Source: Autumnicola patrickiae (lineage in GTDB: Bacteria > Bacteroidota > Bacteroidia > Flavobacteriales > Flavobacteriaceae). Taken from it: a DNA stretch of 64,000 nucleotides. Position numbers and translations under genes: made by a program. Positions 62,904 to 64,000 of this stretch are shown here, piece after piece; positions within the stretch are counted from its first letter, which is position 1, and every line of letters begins with the position of its first letter. The notes under the pieces were generated by a model, which worked only from the letters and a program-made list of their open reading frames with translations, ran no database searches and had not been told where the DNA came from. The DNA lies in contig NZ_JAVRHM010000007.1 in assembly GCF_031846525.1 (NCBI RefSeq), forward strand, positions 62,001-126,000. Direction: 5' to 3'.

Positions 62904-63053
62904 TATTTCTAGATTAATAAAAATAGTGAGGTTTTAGTGCCGCGTGATGTGCGATTCTTGTCTCTCCACTTGCAAAACAACTCTTTGCTTGAGTTTCCAT
63001 TCATATTTTTCATAAGCATCTGGGGAATAATTTTTTATTTGACAGCTATTCGT
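62904..63053. other. AT-rich flank between integrase and CRISPR array
   Basis: 150 bp with no gene. It is either the leader (if the array is read on plus) or the trailer (if on minus). I favour the trailer from the repeat sequence. Confidence 0.5.
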
Positions 63054-64000
63054 ATTTCAATTCCTGTATGGTACGATTGGAAGACTCCACAACTGGCAAC
63101 AATTTTGTTGCCGGTATGGTATTTTAATTCCTGTATGGTACGATTGGAAGGCAATCCAAAATATAAAATCCCAAAATACCTACAAATTTCAATTCCTGTA
63201 TGGTACGATTGGAAGAAGAATTTTTGAGCCTTTGTCTTGTTTTCGAAAGATTTCAATTCCTGTATGGTACGATTGGAAGTGAAGCATCGGTAACCTCATA
63301 CCAGTATCCTTCTAATATTTCAATTCCTGTATGGTACGATTGGAAGAAGTATGTTTTCAAGTTCAAAGACCTATGGCTGATCAAATTTCAATTCCTGTAT
63401 GGTACGATTGGAAGTTCAGGAACCAGGAACTTTCCGTTCCTGAATTCTAATTTCAATTCCTGTATGGTACGATTGGAAGTAACCGGAATTTTAAGCAACG
63501 TAGAATTTGAAGTATGATTTCAATTCCTGTATGGTACGATTGGAAGCCCAGGCCGATGTGATGAAGACCACCGGAATGACCCGATTTCAATTCCTGTATG
63601 GTACGATTGGAAGGCTCATGGCAAGAACAGAAGCAATGCAGCGAAAGTAATTTCAATTCCTGTATGGTACGATTGGAAGAAACAACAGCCAAATAGTTTT
63701 CCTTTCGCTTCAGAAATTTCAATTCCTGTATGGTACGATTGGAAGACAAATTAAATGTAGCGGTTAATGAAGCTGTTAACTTATTTCAATTCCTGTATGG
63801 TACGATTGGAAGACACAACGTATTTTCAAAACGCCGCGGTGTACACATTTCAATTCCTGTATGGTACGATTGGAAGAATAAAAGGAAAGTCTGGAACTAA
63901 TACGATAATATTATTTCAATTCCTGTATGGTACGATTGGAAGAATCCCGTGTCGCCGATGCTGTCGAGCATTTCTACATATTTCAATTCCTGTATGGTAC
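63054..64000. CRISPR. CRISPR array, truncated by the right edge
   Basis: Fourteen complete 30-nt repeats plus 21 nt of a fifteenth, starting at 63054, 63121, 63186, 63249, 63317, 63385, 63450, 63517, 63584, 63650, 63716, 63783, 63847, 63913 and 63980. Each starts ATTTCAATTCC and ends ACGATTGGAAG. Only the second differs (C to T at position 5). The 14 spacers are 33-38 nt and all different. The reverse complement starts CTTCCAATCG and ends GAATTGAAAT, close in form to type I-B/III repeats whose crRNA handle ends ATTGAAA(N), so transcription on the minus strand is likely. No cas gene lies in the window, so the type is not proven. Confidence 0.97.

Noticed and set aside
62937..63749. Frames of 96-105 codons with repeated SIPVWYDWK or SNRTIQELK peptides
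   Set aside because: They are translations of the CRISPR repeats on each strand, not genes.

Overview
This window reads as a chromosomal segment of a Bacteroidota bacterium, most likely a Flavobacteriaceae member. The support is SusC/SusD pairs, BACON-domain and lipoprotein glycanases, TAnnTTTG-type promoter boxes, low GC and flavobacterial gene neighbourhoods. Genus is not determined; no taxonomic search was possible.

Layout. (1) 1-4.8 kb: tail of a four-helix-bundle gene, scoB, a serine hydrolase, ogt, a CNNM-type transporter and two small unknown genes. (2) 5-15 kb plus 15.5-16 kb: a heme biosynthesis region. hemA-C-D-E-(unknown gene)-F-B run on the minus strand, and a divergent araC-hemH-MATE-hemJ set runs on the plus strand. 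Every step from glutamyl-tRNA to heme is present except hemL. A four-helix-bundle gene broken by an in-frame stop sits between hemF and hemB. (3) 16-23.6 kb: housekeeping genes (sensor kinase, enoyl-CoA hydratase, radical SAM protein, Fpg/Nei glycosylase, HD hydrolase, acyltransferase, bacilliredoxin, TerB/DnaJ protein). (4) 23.6-30.3 kb: a metal-uptake region with a TonB receptor divergent from a DtxR-type regulator and a ZIP transporter, with a near-perfect operator between them, then feoA-feoB and a tiny Cys-rich FeoB-associated protein. (5) 30.4-34.8 kb: SCO protein, RseP, DsbD-like protein. (6) 34.8-60.3 kb: one long minus-strand polysaccharide utilisation locus. It holds SusC, SusD, a surface lipoprotein, GH2, GH31, GH97, GH3, GH5, an AraC regulator, then GH95 and all five enzymes of the non-phosphorylating L-fucose pathway to pyruvate and lactate. 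The enzyme set fits fucosylated xyloglucan. (7) 60.3-64 kb: a repeat-rich spacer, tRNA-Asn with decayed partial copies of its 3' half, a tyrosine recombinase and a CRISPR array (30-nt repeats, 15 visible) that runs off the right edge. No cas gene is visible.

The least explained signal is a dispersed repeat with core AGGTCGATAATTGCCATTTT, usually followed by a GGCA arm that makes a small hairpin. About eleven copies are seen. Most lie in gene-free gaps, three of them just after the stop codons of plus-strand genes. Two lie inside coding sequence and are read in two different frames. Four are clustered upstream of the susC gene.
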